Shown: positions 1 to 8,687, numbered from the stretch's first letter. The stretch: DNA of 64,000 nucleotides from Bacillota bacterium (GCA_021324295.1 JAJPJJ010000014.1:52828-116827), one strand, 5' to 3'. The notes: generated from the sequence alone by a model not told the origin. A program made the numbers and translations.

Positions 1-1006
1 GCCGGCCGGTATGGGTGAGCAAGACCTGCGGTCCTGCGATCTCGCGCAGCAGCAGCGCCTGCCGGGACGGGTCGAGGTCGGCCATCACGTCGTCCAGGAG
101 CAGGACCGGCCACTCCCCCAGCTCTTCCCGCAGCAGCTCCGCCTCGGCGAGCCGCAGGCTCAGCGCGGCGGTGTGCTGCTGGCCGCGCGATCCGAACGCC
201 CGGAGGTCGGCGCCGTTGACGCTGAGACGCAGGTCATCCCGGTGCGGACCGACCAGGCTCGCGCCCCGCCGCAGCTCCTCCGCCCGCCGCGCCGCGAGCG
301 CCCGTCCGATCGCCTCCCGCTCGCCCCCCTCGCCGGCCGAGCATAGGTACGCGACGTCCATCACCTCGTCGCCGCCCGAGATCCGCGCATGCCGCTCGCG
401 CGCCGGGCGCGCGAGCGCCTCCACGAACCGCCGCCTCCGCTCGACGAGCGCCGCCCCCAGCTCCACCAGTTGATCGTCCCACGGCGCCAGGGCGGGCCCA
501 GGGGCCGCACGCCGCAGGAGGTGGTTGCGCTGGCGGACCACGCGCAGGTAGCGCGTGAGCGTGAAGTAGTACGAGGGGCTGACCTGGCTCAGCGCCGCGT
601 CCAGGACGCGGCGGCGGGACGCCGGTGCCCCGCGGATGACCTCGTCGTCCGCCGGCCCCGCCAGCACGACGGCGAGCCTCCCGAGCAGCTGACCCCGCTG
701 CACGGCGACGCCGTTGACCCGCATCCGCTTCTCGCCGCTTGCGCGGTCGATCGCGATCTCGAGCAGCTGCGGCCGCGCGCCACGTACAGCCGCCCGCACG
801 TAGGCGCGGTCCTGGCCAAACCGCACGACCTCGGCGTCCGCGTTCACGCGCGGGCTTCGGCCGAGTGCGACCGTGTAGACGCTCTCGAGCAGGTTGCTCT
901 TCCCCTGCGCGTTGGGCCCCTCGATCAGCGTCACACCGTCCCCGAGCGCGACGTCCAAGGTCGCGTAGTTGCGGAAGTCGCGCAGGCGAAGCTCAGCCAG
1001 CCACAA
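1..1006 (-). CDS. recF: RecF recombination/replication-repair ATPase (C-terminus cut by window edge)
   Basis: RecF binds gapped DNA and helps load RecA at stalled forks. Reading on the minus strand from 1006, the protein opens with LAELRLRDFRNYATL, then a Walker A motif GPNAQGKS, and near the window edge an ABC-type signature region (ALSLRLAEAELL) and Walker B LLLDDVMADLD. About 335 residues are present; the family is about 360-370, so some 30 residues are missing. A TTG at 1004-1006 is chosen as start because GGAG lies 7 bases upstream; it overlaps the end of yaaA by 14 bases, so the two are probably translationally coupled. It is the last visible gene of the dnaN-yaaA-recF run. The family call is secure and the start is inferred. 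Confidence 0.93.
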   Translation of the reverse strand, partial: MWLAELRLRDFRNYATLDVALGDGVTLIEGPNAQGKSNLLESVYTVALGRSPRVNADAEVVRFGQDRAYVRAAVRGARPQLLEIAIDRASGEKRMRVNGVAVQRGQLLGRLAVVLAGPADDEVIRGAPASRRRVLDAALSQVSPSYYFTLTRYLRVVRQRNHLLRRAAPGPALAPWDDQLVELGAALVERRRRFVEALARPARERHARISGGDEVMDVAYLCSAGEGGEREAIGRALAARRAEELRRGASLVGPHRDDLRLSVNGADLRAFGSRGQQHTAALSLRLAEAELLREELGEWPVLLLDDVMADLDPSRQALLLREIAGPQVLLTHTGR

Positions 1007-1196
1007 CGCGGTACTCCCGCCCGCCGTGCTCGACCCGGTCGCCGGCCCGCAGCGGCCGGCCTCGCCGGCGCTCGACCGCACCGTTCACGAGCACGCGCCC
1101 GCCCTGCACGAGCAGCTTGGCGTGCCCGCCCGTGGCCGCGATGCCGGCCCACTTGAGGAAGTCACCGAGCGAGATCTCCGGCGTCGAAACCGCCAC
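993..1196 (-). CDS. yaaA: S4-domain RNA-binding protein YaaA/RlbA
   Basis: Small (67 aa) S4-domain protein of the kind that sits between dnaN and recF in Bacillota-type origins. The visible core is ISLGDFLKWAGIAATGG, then GGRVLVNGAVERRRGRPLRAGD, the usual S4 pattern of a helix pair followed by a basic beta-turn. Start is a GTG at 1194-1196, 22 bases after the dnaN stop; there is no clear Shine-Dalgarno, so coupling to dnaN translation is likely. Function is inferred from the family: RNA binding, proposed in ribosome assembly. The location is the best support. Confidence 0.85.
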   Translation of the reverse strand: MAVSTPEISLGDFLKWAGIAATGGHAKLLVQGGRVLVNGAVERRRGRPLRAGDRVEHGGREYRVVAG

Positions 1197-1218
1197 CGGG
1201 ACCGGCCGGCGGCCGGTG

Positions 1219-2328
1219 CTACCCGTAGACGCGGACCGGCGCGAGGACGTAGACATAGTCCGGGTGCTCCACCGGACGCAGCGCGCCGGGGCTGAGCGGG
1301 CCCGTGAGGTCGAAGAAGACCTCCGCCGCATCGATGTTGCCCAGCGCGTCCATCAGGAACTTCGCGTTGAAGGCCACCGGCACGGCGTCGCCCTCGACCT
1401 CCACGCCGACCTGCTCCTCCGCCGTGCCCACGTCCGGGGTATTCGACGTGATCGTCAGCGTGCCGTCCGACGCGCTCAGCCGGACGACGTTCGCGGAATC
1501 CCGGGCGGTGATGCTGGCCCGGCGCACGGCGCGGAGCAGCCGCTCCGTGCCGACCCGGATCCGCTGCTTGTACTCCTTGGGAATGACCTGTTCGTAGTTC
1601 GGAAACTGCCCGGCGATCAGGCGGGAGATGAAGCGCATCCCCGGCAGCGCGAACAGCACCTGATTCTCGTGAGACGCGATCGTCACCTCCCCCTCCACGC
1701 CGCCGAGCGCGCGGACGAGCTCGCTCATCGTCTTCCCGGGGACGATCGCCGTGATCTTGCCCCCCTCGGGGCTGGGGATCTTGGCCCGCCGCAGCGCCAG
1801 CCGGCCCCCGTCGGTGGCGACGAGCTGCCCGGTCTCTCCCTCCAGGACCAGGTACACCCCGGTGAGGAACGGACGCGTCTCGTCCGTGGAGACCGCGAAG
1901 CTCGTCTGGCGGATCATCGTCCGGAGGAGCCCTGCGTCGAGCCGTACGAGGACGTCGCCGTCTGACGACGGCAGGACCGGAAAGTCAGCCGCCGGCAACC
2001 CGAGGACCTCGAACCTCACCTTCTCGCAGGTGATCGTCGCCCTGGACTCTCCCTCCGGCACGCGTATCTCGACGTCCCCTTCCGGCAGGTTGGACACGAT
2101 ATCGGTCAGAATCCGCGCCGGGAGCGTGACTGCGCCGTCCTCAGCGACCGTGGCCTCCACGTAGGACTCGATTCCAAGCTCCAGGTCCGTCGCGGCGAGT
2201 TTTACGCGGTCTTCCGAGGCCTCCAGCAGGACATTGCCCAGGATCGGCATGCTTGCTCGGGGCGAGATCGCCCGGGCGACGGTTTGAACTCCCCGCAGTA
2301 GCTGGTGCTGCACGCAGTGGATGCGCAT
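1219..2328 (-). CDS. dnaN: DNA polymerase III sliding clamp (beta subunit)
   Basis: 369 aa, the normal clamp length. Opens MRIHCVQHQLLRGVQTVARA and carries the conserved PILGNVLLEA segment of domain 1, then three repeated clamp domains, ending PVEHPDYVYVLAPVR, the usual C-terminal PVR-like motif. The clamp encircles DNA, tethers polymerase III and is the docking ring for many repair proteins. The ATG is preceded by AGGAG at 7 bases, and an extended -10 promoter lies just upstream. It is followed closely by yaaA and recF in one transcription unit. Confidence 0.97.
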   Translation of the reverse strand: MRIHCVQHQLLRGVQTVARAISPRASMPILGNVLLEASEDRVKLAATDLELGIESYVEATVAEDGAVTLPARILTDIVSNLPEGDVEIRVPEGESRATITCEKVRFEVLGLPAADFPVLPSSDGDVLVRLDAGLLRTMIRQTSFAVSTDETRPFLTGVYLVLEGETGQLVATDGGRLALRRAKIPSPEGGKITAIVPGKTMSELVRALGGVEGEVTIASHENQVLFALPGMRFISRLIAGQFPNYEQVIPKEYKQRIRVGTERLLRAVRRASITARDSANVVRLSASDGTLTITSNTPDVGTAEEQVGVEVEGDAVPVAFNAKFLMDALGNIDAAEVFFDLTGPLSPGALRPVEHPDYVYVLAPVRVYG

Positions 2329-2339
2329 GCCGGCACTCC

Positions 2340-2360
2340 TGGTACGCTTTTATACCATAA
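2340..2360 (-). promoter_or_regulatory. Extended -10 promoter of dnaN
   Basis: On the minus strand the AT-rich stretch reads TTATGGTATAAAAGCG: TGG followed by TATAAA (2354-2349), an extended -10 element. The predicted start of transcription is near 2342, giving a leader of about 14 bases that consists of little more than the AGGAG ribosome site. No good -35 is visible, as expected for extended -10 promoters. Confidence 0.6.
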
Positions 2361-2385
2361 TATTCGTCAAAGCCGTAGTAGAACC

Positions 2386-2473
2386 TGTGGATTGTGTGAA
2401 TATCCCTCCCAGGAGGCTGTCAGGGCCGGCGCCGCGCCTGTGGATAACCCCTGGGTCGACGTCCGGGGGTTAT
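2386..2473. promoter_or_regulatory. dnaA-dnaN intergenic DnaA boxes and hairpin
   Basis: Two DnaA-box-like 9-mers lie between dnaA and dnaN: TGTGGATTG (2386-2394) and TGTGGATAA (2439-2447, a perfect reverse-complement box). The second overlaps an inverted repeat, ATAACCCC (2444-2451) with GGGGTTAT (2466-2473), which could terminate dnaA transcription. This may be a second origin sub-region as in bipartite origins, or DnaA autoregulation of dnaN. Confidence 0.55.
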
Positions 2474-2527
2474 GCAGGCGGTCCACCGGAAGGCGCGAGG
2501 CTCCCTGCCGGGGCCGGCCGCTCTCCC

Positions 2528-3928
2528 CTACCTGTCCCCCTTCACCGGGCGCTCTGTCCGGAAGCTGTCCACAAGGCTCTTGATGCCGGCGGCGAGGTGG
2601 GCGTCCTGCGCGAGCGCGCCTTTGACCCGCTCGCAGGCGTGCATGACGGTCGTGTGGTCGCGGCCCCCGAACTCCTCGCCGATGCGGGGCAGGGACGCGT
2701 CCGTCAGCTCGCGGGCCAGGTACATCGCGACCTGGCGGGGGAAGGCGACCCCCTTGGTTCGCCGCTTGGCCTTCATCTCGTCGACGCGGATCCCAAAGAA
2801 CTCCGCCACGGCCCGCTGGATCGCGGCGATCGTGACCGGGCGGATGCGGGCCTGCGGGAGCAGCTCCTTGAGCACCTCCACGGTCAGCTCCACCGAGATC
2901 GGCGATCGCGTCATCTCCGCGTGAGCGCGCAGGCGGCTGAGCGCCCCCTCCAGCTCTCGGATGTTGGACGAGATCCGCTGGGCGATGTACTGCGCCACCT
3001 CGTCCGGGAGGGCGATCGCGTCCATCTCGGCCTTCTTGCGCAGGATCGCAATACGCGTCTCGTAGTCCGGCGGCTGGATGTCGGCGATGAGGCCCCACTC
3101 GAACCGCGAGCGTAGGCGGTCCTCGAGCGTGGGGATCTCGCGGGGGGGCTTGTCGCTGCTGATGATGAGCTGGCGGCTGGACTCGTAGAGCGTGTTGAAG
3201 GTGTGGAAGAACTCCTCCTGCGTGCGTTCCTTTCCGGCCAGGAACTGGATGTCGTCGATCAGCAGCACGTCGACGTTGCGGTATTTGTTCCGGAACTCGA
3301 CCATCTTGTCGTCCCGGATCGCGTTGATGAGCTCGTTCGTGAACCGCTCCGACGACACGTAGGTGACCCGGGCGAGCTGCTTGCGCGTGAGGACGTGGTG
3401 GCCGATCGCGTGGAGCAGGTGCGTCTTCCCGAGGCCCACCCCGCCGTAGATGAACAGCGGGTTGTACGAGCGCCCCGGCGATTCGGCGACGGCGTGGGCC
3501 GCGGCGTGGGCGAAGCGGTTTCCGCTGCCCACGATGAACGTGTCGAAGGTGTACCGGCCCGTCAGCCCGGCGGCCTCGTGCGCGGGGCCCCGCGCGCCGG
3601 GCGCGTCCCGGGGCGCGCCGCGGTCGCGGGTCGCGGCTGCCGGGGCCGGTTCGCCGTCCGCCACGACGAAACGCACGTCGACGCCCCGGGTGAGGACCTC
3701 CCGCAGCGTCTCCGCGATGAGGCCGCGATAGCGGCCTTCGAGCCACTCCTTCGCAAAGACGCTCGGGACGGAGAACACGAACACGTCGCCCTCGAGCGTG
3801 AGGGGGCGCATCGCCTTCAGGAACGCCTCGAAGCTGGGCTTGCTGAGTTGGCTCTCGATCCGGGTGAGCGCCTCATGCCAGACCTGGCCGGGAGCCGCAC
3901 TCTGTGGATCCATCGGGGCATCCTCCAC
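2528..3928 (-). CDS. dnaA: Chromosomal replication initiator DnaA
   Basis: 466 aa. Domain I is at the N-terminus (WHEALTRIESQLSKPSFEAFL), followed by a short Gly/Ala/Arg-rich linker. The AAA+ domain III begins TFDTFIVGSGNRFAHAAA, with Walker A GGVGLGKTHLLHA, Walker B VDVLLIDDIQFL and sensor motifs. Domain IV carries the DnaA signature GGRDHTTVMHACERV. DnaA binds the boxes in the adjacent origin and opens the duplex. The ATG at 3928 gives MEDAPMDPQ; the internal MDPQ is an alternative. Upstream is the GHKL-HTH gene, then oriC. Confidence 0.98.
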   Translation of the reverse strand: MEDAPMDPQSAAPGQVWHEALTRIESQLSKPSFEAFLKAMRPLTLEGDVFVFSVPSVFAKEWLEGRYRGLIAETLREVLTRGVDVRFVVADGEPAPAAATRDRGAPRDAPGARGPAHEAAGLTGRYTFDTFIVGSGNRFAHAAAHAVAESPGRSYNPLFIYGGVGLGKTHLLHAIGHHVLTRKQLARVTYVSSERFTNELINAIRDDKMVEFRNKYRNVDVLLIDDIQFLAGKERTQEEFFHTFNTLYESSRQLIISSDKPPREIPTLEDRLRSRFEWGLIADIQPPDYETRIAILRKKAEMDAIALPDEVAQYIAQRISSNIRELEGALSRLRAHAEMTRSPISVELTVEVLKELLPQARIRPVTIAAIQRAVAEFFGIRVDEMKAKRRTKGVAFPRQVAMYLARELTDASLPRIGEEFGGRDHTTVMHACERVKGALAQDAHLAAGIKSLVDSFRTERPVKGDR

Positions 3929-3955
3929 GTCGGCCCGCCGCGTCGCGGCGGGGCA

Positions 3956-4762
3956 TCAGGGCTTGAACACGCTGTCCATGTACGCGATGCCCTCCTCGGT
4001 CAGGGTGCGCTTGCCCGGCCCGCGCGGGGCGAGCAGATGCATCCGCTGGAGGGCCGCGAGTTCCCGAAACGCGGTGCTCTGGCTGATGCCGAGCTCCTTC
4101 GCGATCGTCGACGGGCCGGCCGACCCGAGCTCGGCGATCAGCAGCAGAACCTTGCGCTGGCGCTCGGTCAGGCGCGCCCGGGCGGCTGCCGCATCGGGCT
4201 CGGGCTCGGCGCGGGGGGACGGCGGGGCGGCGGGAGCGACCGGCGGCCTGGTCGGGCCGACGTGCAGCGTGACGACGGTCCCGCGCTCGAGGTTGTCCTC
4301 GATCGAGATCGCCCCGCCGAGGAACGCCAGTTGCTCCCGGGCGACCGGCAGGCCCGAGCCGACGCCCTTGATGAACCGCCGCATCTCTCGGGTGGCGGTC
4401 GTGAAGCCTGGGAGGAACGCACGTTCCTTGTCGCGGATGCCCGGGCCCTGATCCGAGATGCGGATCGTGTTGCCGTCGTCCATGATCGTGATGACGGCGT
4501 CCTGGAAGTATGCGTGGATCAGGTTCTCCACGATCTCCTTGATCACGACGAAGGGAATACGCCCGCCGCGCTCCCGGGCGTAGCCGTGCGTGCGCGCCGC
4601 CAGCTCCCCAACGAGCTGATCGAAGTCTTCCGAGGACAGCGACACCACCTGGGGCGGCGCGAGCGGCGAATCGTAGACGGCCATGCGTACTTCGGGCGCC
4701 CTCGGCGACTCCTCCGGCTCACCCTGGCGTTGGGAGGCGAGCCGCGCGAAGAAGTCCTGCAT
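3956..4762 (-). CDS. GHKL (SpoIIAB/histidine-kinase-like) ATPase fused to a winged-helix domain
   Basis: 268 aa from the ATG at 4762 (MQDFFARLASQ), which has a G-rich ribosome site AGGGGGAT upstream; a longer frame to 4876 is possible but low-complexity. Residues about 70-190 form a GHKL ATPase: N box IVENLIHAYF, G1-like DQGPGIRD, and a G2-like GVGSGLPVAREQLAFLGG. There is no dimerisation/phosphoacceptor domain. After a proline-rich linker, the last 70 residues form a helix-turn-helix (TERQRKVLLLIAELGSAG, then ISQSTAFRELAALQ). The product looks like an ATP-binding switch joined to a DNA reader. Its place between dnaA and oriC suggests a link to replication or early stress control; the target is unknown. 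Confidence 0.75.
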   Translation of the reverse strand: MQDFFARLASQRQGEPEESPRAPEVRMAVYDSPLAPPQVVSLSSEDFDQLVGELAARTHGYARERGGRIPFVVIKEIVENLIHAYFQDAVITIMDDGNTIRISDQGPGIRDKERAFLPGFTTATREMRRFIKGVGSGLPVAREQLAFLGGAISIEDNLERGTVVTLHVGPTRPPVAPAAPPSPRAEPEPDAAAARARLTERQRKVLLLIAELGSAGPSTIAKELGISQSTAFRELAALQRMHLLAPRGPGKRTLTEEGIAYMDSVFKP

Positions 4763-4980
4763 TATGGGATCCCCCTGCACGCGTCCATCGTAATTGGCCG
4801 CACCTCTGGGCCCTCCTTCCATTCCACCTGCCGCGCGTGGACTTCTTTCGCGTGCCGTTGACGTGCCGGCGGGCAACCACCCGCGAGGGAAAGGGGCCAG
4901 CGGGTGGTGCGGTCATCGCGCGTCCGGGCCCGCACAAAACGTCGCCCGCGCCGCCGCGGCCTGCATCGAGGGCGGGCGCC

Positions 4981-5150
4981 AGGTTATCCACAGCTGTGGA
5001 AAAGATTGTGGATAACCTCGAACGACTCCTGCCATATCTCGCCACGAACCCGCAGGGGACCGCGACTCCGAGGACGGCAGGTACGCGCGCCAGCCCCGGC
5101 ACGGCCGAAAATGTGGATAAGCAGGCACGGTATCTTCAGGTTGTCCACAG
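4981..5150. other. oriC: Chromosomal origin oriC (DnaA-box cluster)
   Basis: Between the GHKL-HTH gene and rpmH lie four clear DnaA boxes: TTATCCACA (4984-4992), its inverse TGTGGATAA (5007-5015), TGTGGATAA (5112-5120) and TTGTCCACA (5141-5149), plus the weaker TGTGGAAAA (4995-5003). The first pair forms a near-perfect inverted repeat with 12-base arms AGGTTATCCACA / TGTGGATAACCT. Surrounding DNA (4763-5270) has no convincing gene. The classical AT-rich unwinding element is poor, in line with the GC-rich genome. Confidence 0.85.
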
Positions 5151-5270
5151 ATCGCTGGAACGCTTGGAGGCCGGCACGGGAATCGGCCGAGCCCGCGCCC
5201 CGAGGAGCCCTGCGAGGCGAGGCTCCGCCCATGGTGCCCGTGGCGTCGAGCCGCGCGGTTCGGGCCCGCG

Positions 5271-5300
5271 TTGAACGCGCCGGAGACGCTATGCTATAGT
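5271..5300 (+). promoter_or_regulatory. rpmH promoter
   Basis: TTGAAC (5271-5276), an 18-base spacer, and TATAGT (5295-5300) preceded by TGC, an extended -10. It drives the rpmH-rnpA-yidD-yidC-jag run. Confidence 0.75.
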
Positions 5301-5367
5301 GGACCACGGCGCCGGCGGCCCATCGCCCGGGGGGCGCGCCGACCAGGCGCAGGAGGAGGGTCCACCG

Positions 5368-5505
5368 GTGAAGCGAACGTTTCAGCCGAGGCGCCGGCAC
5401 CGGAGCAAGACGCATGGTTTTCGGGCGCGGATGCGCACCCCCGGGGGTCGGAACGTGCTGCGCCGGAGGCGGCTTCGGGGGCGCCGGCGCCTCGTTCCTT
5501 CGTAG
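5368..5505 (+). CDS. rpmH: Ribosomal protein bL34
   Basis: 45 aa, extremely basic, with the L34 hallmark [20 protein letters not shown] and [19 protein letters not shown]. It is a component of the 50S subunit. Start is GTG at 5368-5370 because a strong ribosome site, AGGAGGAGGG (5351-5360), lies 7 bases upstream. It is directly downstream of the origin, its usual position, and upstream of rnpA. Confidence 0.96.
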   Translation: MKRTFQPRRRHRSKTHGFRARMRTPGGRNVLRRRRLRGRRRLVPS

Positions 5506-5530
5506 ACTGCTCCGCTCGGGCGTCTTTCGG

Positions 5531-5884
5531 ATGAGAGCGGGACGCCGGGGCGCCCGGCTCTCCACGCGCGCGGAGTTTTCCCGGGTGTACAGGGAAGGGC
5601 GTCGCTATGCCGGGGAGAGCCTCGTGCTCTACGTTCGGCCCACCCCCGAGCCTCGCCGCATCGGCGTGACGGCCGGCCGGAGGATCGGAGGAGCCGTGCC
5701 GAGAAACCGGGCGCGCCGCCGTCTGCGCGAGGCGCTGAGGAGGCTGGAGGGTCGCCTGTGCCCCCACGGGGATATCGTCGTGGTGGCACGGGCGCAGGCG
5801 GTGACGGCTCCGTTCGCGGAGCTCGTCGCCGAGGTGGAATCCATGTGCGCGGCGGGCCGCGTGCTGTGCGGGGACGGCCGTTAG
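5531..5884 (+). CDS. rnpA: RNase P protein component
   Basis: 117 aa from ATG 5531. It shows [17 protein letters not shown] at the N-terminus and the RNA-binding signature [17 protein letters not shown] in the middle, matching the RNR motif of the family. It partners the catalytic RNase P RNA in 5-prime tRNA maturation; the RNA gene is not in this window. The reading frame extends upstream over rpmH, but the region before [10 protein letters not shown] shows no family similarity. Ribosome site is weak, so the start is moderately certain. Confidence 0.93.
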   Translation: MRAGRRGARLSTRAEFSRVYREGRRYAGESLVLYVRPTPEPRRIGVTAGRRIGGAVPRNRARRRLREALRRLEGRLCPHGDIVVVARAQAVTAPFAELVAEVESMCAAGRVLCGDGR

Positions 5885-6012
5885 CGCCGCAGGGCGCCGC
5901 GCCATCGCCGGTCGCTAGCCCGGCCCTGGGGCCTGGCCGGCGCGCCGGCGGGGCGGCCGCGCTCCTGGCACGCCTGGGGACGGCGGCCGGGCAGATAGGG
6001 CGCGGCGGCGGC

Positions 6013-6207
6013 GTGGCGTTCCTGCGCGCGTACCAGCGGTGGATCTCGCCCTATATTCCGCCCACGTGCCGGTTCTACCCCTCCTGCTCCGAGTACGCCG
6101 CGCAGGCGATCTCGCGGCACGGGGTGGTACGTGGGGGGTGGCTGGCCGTCCGGCGACTCCTCCGCTGCCACCCGCTCCACGCTGGGGGATATGATCCGGT
6201 GCCCTGA
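6013..6207 (+). CDS. yidD: Membrane protein insertion efficiency factor YidD
   Basis: 64 aa from GTG 6013. Contains the diagnostic core [20 protein letters not shown], then [12 protein letters not shown] and [13 protein letters not shown] at the end. YidD is a small amphipathic membrane-associated protein that assists YidC. The frame is open upstream to overlap rnpA, so an upstream non-ATG start is possible. It lies 24 bases before yidC. Confidence 0.92.
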   Translation: MAFLRAYQRWISPYIPPTCRFYPSCSEYAAQAISRHGVVRGGWLAVRRLLRCHPLHAGGYDPVP

Positions 6208-6231
6208 GCCCGGAGGCGAGGAGGCCCGGTA

Positions 6232-7014
6232 GTGCTCCAACCGATCGTCGATGCGCTGCACAATCTGCTGACGTTTTTTTATGGGTTCACGCACGACTAC
6301 GCCCTCGCGGTCGTGCTGATGACGCTCGTCATCAAGGCCATCCTGCACCCGCTGACCCGCGTGCAGTTGCGCTCGATGAAGGCGATGCAGGTCCTCGCGC
6401 CCCATATGGAGGCGCTCAAGCGAAAGTACAAGGACGACCCCAGGACACTGAACCAGGAGATGATGGCGCTCTACCGGGCTCACAACGTGAACCCGATGAT
6501 GGGGTGCCTCCCGATGCTCATCCAGCTCCCCGTGCTGTGGGCGCTGTTCCGGCTGCTGTATACGAAGGGCCTCTTCGGCAACGCGACGATGTTCGGGGTC
6601 GTGTGGCTCCGCCTCGACGCGATCCCCAAAGACCTGTACGCGCAGGTCCCCGCCCACCCGGAGCTGCTGGTCGTCTTCCTCATCCCGCTGCTGGTTGCCG
6701 CCTCGACATGGTGGCAGCAGAAGATGAGCGTCACGGATCCCCAGCAGGCGCGGATGTTCGTGTTCATGCCGATCATGATCGGTTACTTCGCGACGCTGTA
6801 CCCGATCGGGCTCTCGATCTACTGGATCGTCTCGACCGTAGCGTACATCGGGGAGTACTTCCTCGTGGTCGGCCGCCCGCACCCGATGGCCAGCGCGCCG
6901 CCGAAGTCCCAGCAGACGCCGTCGACGGGCGGGCCGCGGGCGCCGGCGCCCGCGGCCCGCGGGTCCCGGCCGGCCACGCTGCCGCCGGGCAAGAGGGGAG
7001 CGAAGCGCGCGTGA
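6232..7014 (+). CDS. yidC: Membrane protein insertase YidC/Oxa1
   Basis: 260 aa, the short Gram-positive-like form without the large periplasmic domain. Several membrane segments are visible: YALAVVLMTLVIKAILHPLT, MLIQLPVLWALFRLLY, LLVVFLIPLLVAASTWW and FMPIMIGYFATLYPIGLSIY. The conserved QVLAPHMEALKRKYKDD cytosolic helix is present. The Ala/Pro/Lys-rich tail probably contacts the ribosome. Start is GTG 6232 with GAGGAGG upstream. The stop overlaps the jag start (GTGA). Confidence 0.95.
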   Translation: MLQPIVDALHNLLTFFYGFTHDYALAVVLMTLVIKAILHPLTRVQLRSMKAMQVLAPHMEALKRKYKDDPRTLNQEMMALYRAHNVNPMMGCLPMLIQLPVLWALFRLLYTKGLFGNATMFGVVWLRLDAIPKDLYAQVPAHPELLVVFLIPLLVAASTWWQQKMSVTDPQQARMFVFMPIMIGYFATLYPIGLSIYWIVSTVAYIGEYFLVVGRPHPMASAPPKSQQTPSTGGPRAPAPAARGSRPATLPPGKRGAKRA

Positions 7015-7805
7015 GATCGGCGGAAGGCTCCGGCCGGACCGTCGAGGAGGCCATTCGCGACGCCCTGCGGATCCTGGGCGCCAAGCGCGAGGACGTCGAC
7101 CTCATGGTGCTCGACGAGGGTAGCCGCGGCGTCCTGGGGATCGGGGCGCGTGTCGCCCGGGTCCGCCTGACGCTCCTCTCGGAGGAGGGCGAAGAGGAAA
7201 CCTCGGCGGAGCCCTCCCCGGCTGGTGCACCCCCACAGCCTGTGGGGGACGATGCCGTGGCCGCGGCTCGGAGTATCACGTCTGCCCTGATCGAGGCGAT
7301 GGGCTTTCACGGGGAGGTCCAGGCGCGAGAGGACGCCGGCGCCGTCCTGGTATCGATCAGCGGCGGCCAGCTCGCCCCGCTGATCGGCCGCCACGGCCAG
7401 ACGCTGGAGGCTCTCGAGCTGCTCGTGAACCTGATGACGGCGCGCCGGATGGGCCGGCGGGTCCCCGTGGTCGTGGACGCGGAGCGCTACCGGGAGCGCC
7501 GATACCTGGCCCTGCAGGCGCTGGCGCGCCGGACCGCCTCTCGGGTTCGCCGCTCTGGAAGGCCCGTGGCCCTGGAGCCGATGTCTGCCGCGGAGCGGCG
7601 CGTCATCCACATGGCCCTCGCCCAGGATCCCGGAGTGACGACCCACAGCGAGGGCGAGAACGAGGGGCGGCACGTCGTGATCTCGCCCCGCGCTCGTCCG
7701 TCGCGTCCGGCGGGCGCGGGCCCGTCCTCGCGGGGTGGCGGGCGCCCCAGGCACGAGCCCGAGGATGACGCGGACTCGCAGGCGGGGGCCGGGCCGCCCG
7801 GCTAG
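7011..7805 (+). CDS. jag: Jag/KhpB RNA-binding protein (Jag-N, KH, R3H)
   Basis: 264 aa. Start GTG overlaps the yidC stop by four bases (GTGA). Jag-N domain first (GRTVEEAIRDALRILGAKRE, GSRGVLGIGARVARV), then a KH-like domain with LAPLIGRHGQTLEALELLVN, and an R3H domain with AERRVIHMALAQDPGVTTHS. The Pro/Gly/Arg-rich tail overlaps the possible start of rsmG. The family binds RNA and affects cell-envelope and division control; it nearly always follows yidC. Confidence 0.93.
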   Translation: MRSAEGSGRTVEEAIRDALRILGAKREDVDLMVLDEGSRGVLGIGARVARVRLTLLSEEGEEETSAEPSPAGAPPQPVGDDAVAAARSITSALIEAMGFHGEVQAREDAGAVLVSISGGQLAPLIGRHGQTLEALELLVNLMTARRMGRRVPVVVDAERYRERRYLALQALARRTASRVRRSGRPVALEPMSAAERRVIHMALAQDPGVTTHSEGENEGRHVVISPRARPSRPAGAGPSSRGGGRPRHEPEDDADSQAGAGPPG

Positions 7806-7839
7806 CCGGCCGGCGGATTCGCATCGCCCGGGCGAGTGG

Positions 7840-8574
7840 GTGGGGCCGTCCTCCGATGGAGTGGGCTTCCGGGATGCGCCTCTGGGGAGCCGTCTTGAGT
7901 CCGGGGCCGCGGTGCTCGGGCTGTCCCTCTCTGCCGAGCAGGCCGCTCGCCTCGCCCACCACGCGGCGCTCATCGCCGCCTGGAACCCACGGCTCCGGCT
8001 GACGGCCGCGCGCACCGCGCGGGAGGCGGCCGAGGGGCTGGTCCTGCCCGCGCTGGCGGTCCTCCGGTACATCCCGGAGGAGGGCGCGGCCGTCGACGTC
8101 GGCAGCGGCGCCGGCGTGCCGGGGGTGCCCGTGGCGGTACTGCGGCCGCGCCTCCGTGTCGTGCTCGTCGAGGCCTCGAGGAAGAAGGCGGGCTTCCTCG
8201 AGATCGTGGTGCGCGAGCTGCGGCTCACGAACGCGGCCGTCCTGAGCGCCCGCGCCGAGGGCCTCGGCCGCTCACCGGAGCACCGCGAGCGCTATGACGC
8301 GGCCACTGCGCGGGCGGTCGCACCGTTGCGCGTGCTCGTCGAGTACGTGCTGCCACTGCTCCGTGTCGGAGGCGTCGCCGCGCTCCCCAAGGGCACCGCC
8401 GCGGCCGACGAGACGGCGGCCGCGGCGGCGGCTCTCCGCCTGCTCGGCGGCGAGGCGGAGGTGCACCCGCTCGCATGGCCGCAGGCCTCCGCCGTGGTCC
8501 TTGTCCGGAAAGTCGCGCCCACGCCCCCCGGGTACCCGCGGCGGCCCGGCGTCCCGCAACGCCGGCCGTTGTAG
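7840..8574 (+). CDS. rsmG: 16S rRNA (guanine-N7) methyltransferase RsmG/GidB
   Basis: 244 aa from GTG 7840; GTG 7861 is an equally possible start. Class I SAM-dependent fold: the AHHAALIAAWNPRLRLTAAR helix, then the SAM-binding VDVGSGAGVPGVPVAV, the VVLVEASRKKAGFL acidic loop and ATARAVAPLRVLVEY. It methylates G527 of 16S rRNA. It follows jag by about 35 bases and precedes parA-parB, the usual order. Confidence 0.92.
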   Translation: MGPSSDGVGFRDAPLGSRLESGAAVLGLSLSAEQAARLAHHAALIAAWNPRLRLTAARTAREAAEGLVLPALAVLRYIPEEGAAVDVGSGAGVPGVPVAVLRPRLRVVLVEASRKKAGFLEIVVRELRLTNAAVLSARAEGLGRSPEHRERYDAATARAVAPLRVLVEYVLPLLRVGGVAALPKGTAAADETAAAAAALRLLGGEAEVHPLAWPQASAVVLVRKVAPTPPGYPRRPGVPQRRPL

Positions 8575-8687
8575 CGCCCGGGTCCCTCCACGGGGCCTGC
8601 GCGTCGGCTCGCCTGCAGCAGGGCCAGAGGCCCCGTCCGGCGGGCACCGCGCCCTGTGTCGCCCGGCAACCGCCGGATGTGCTACGC

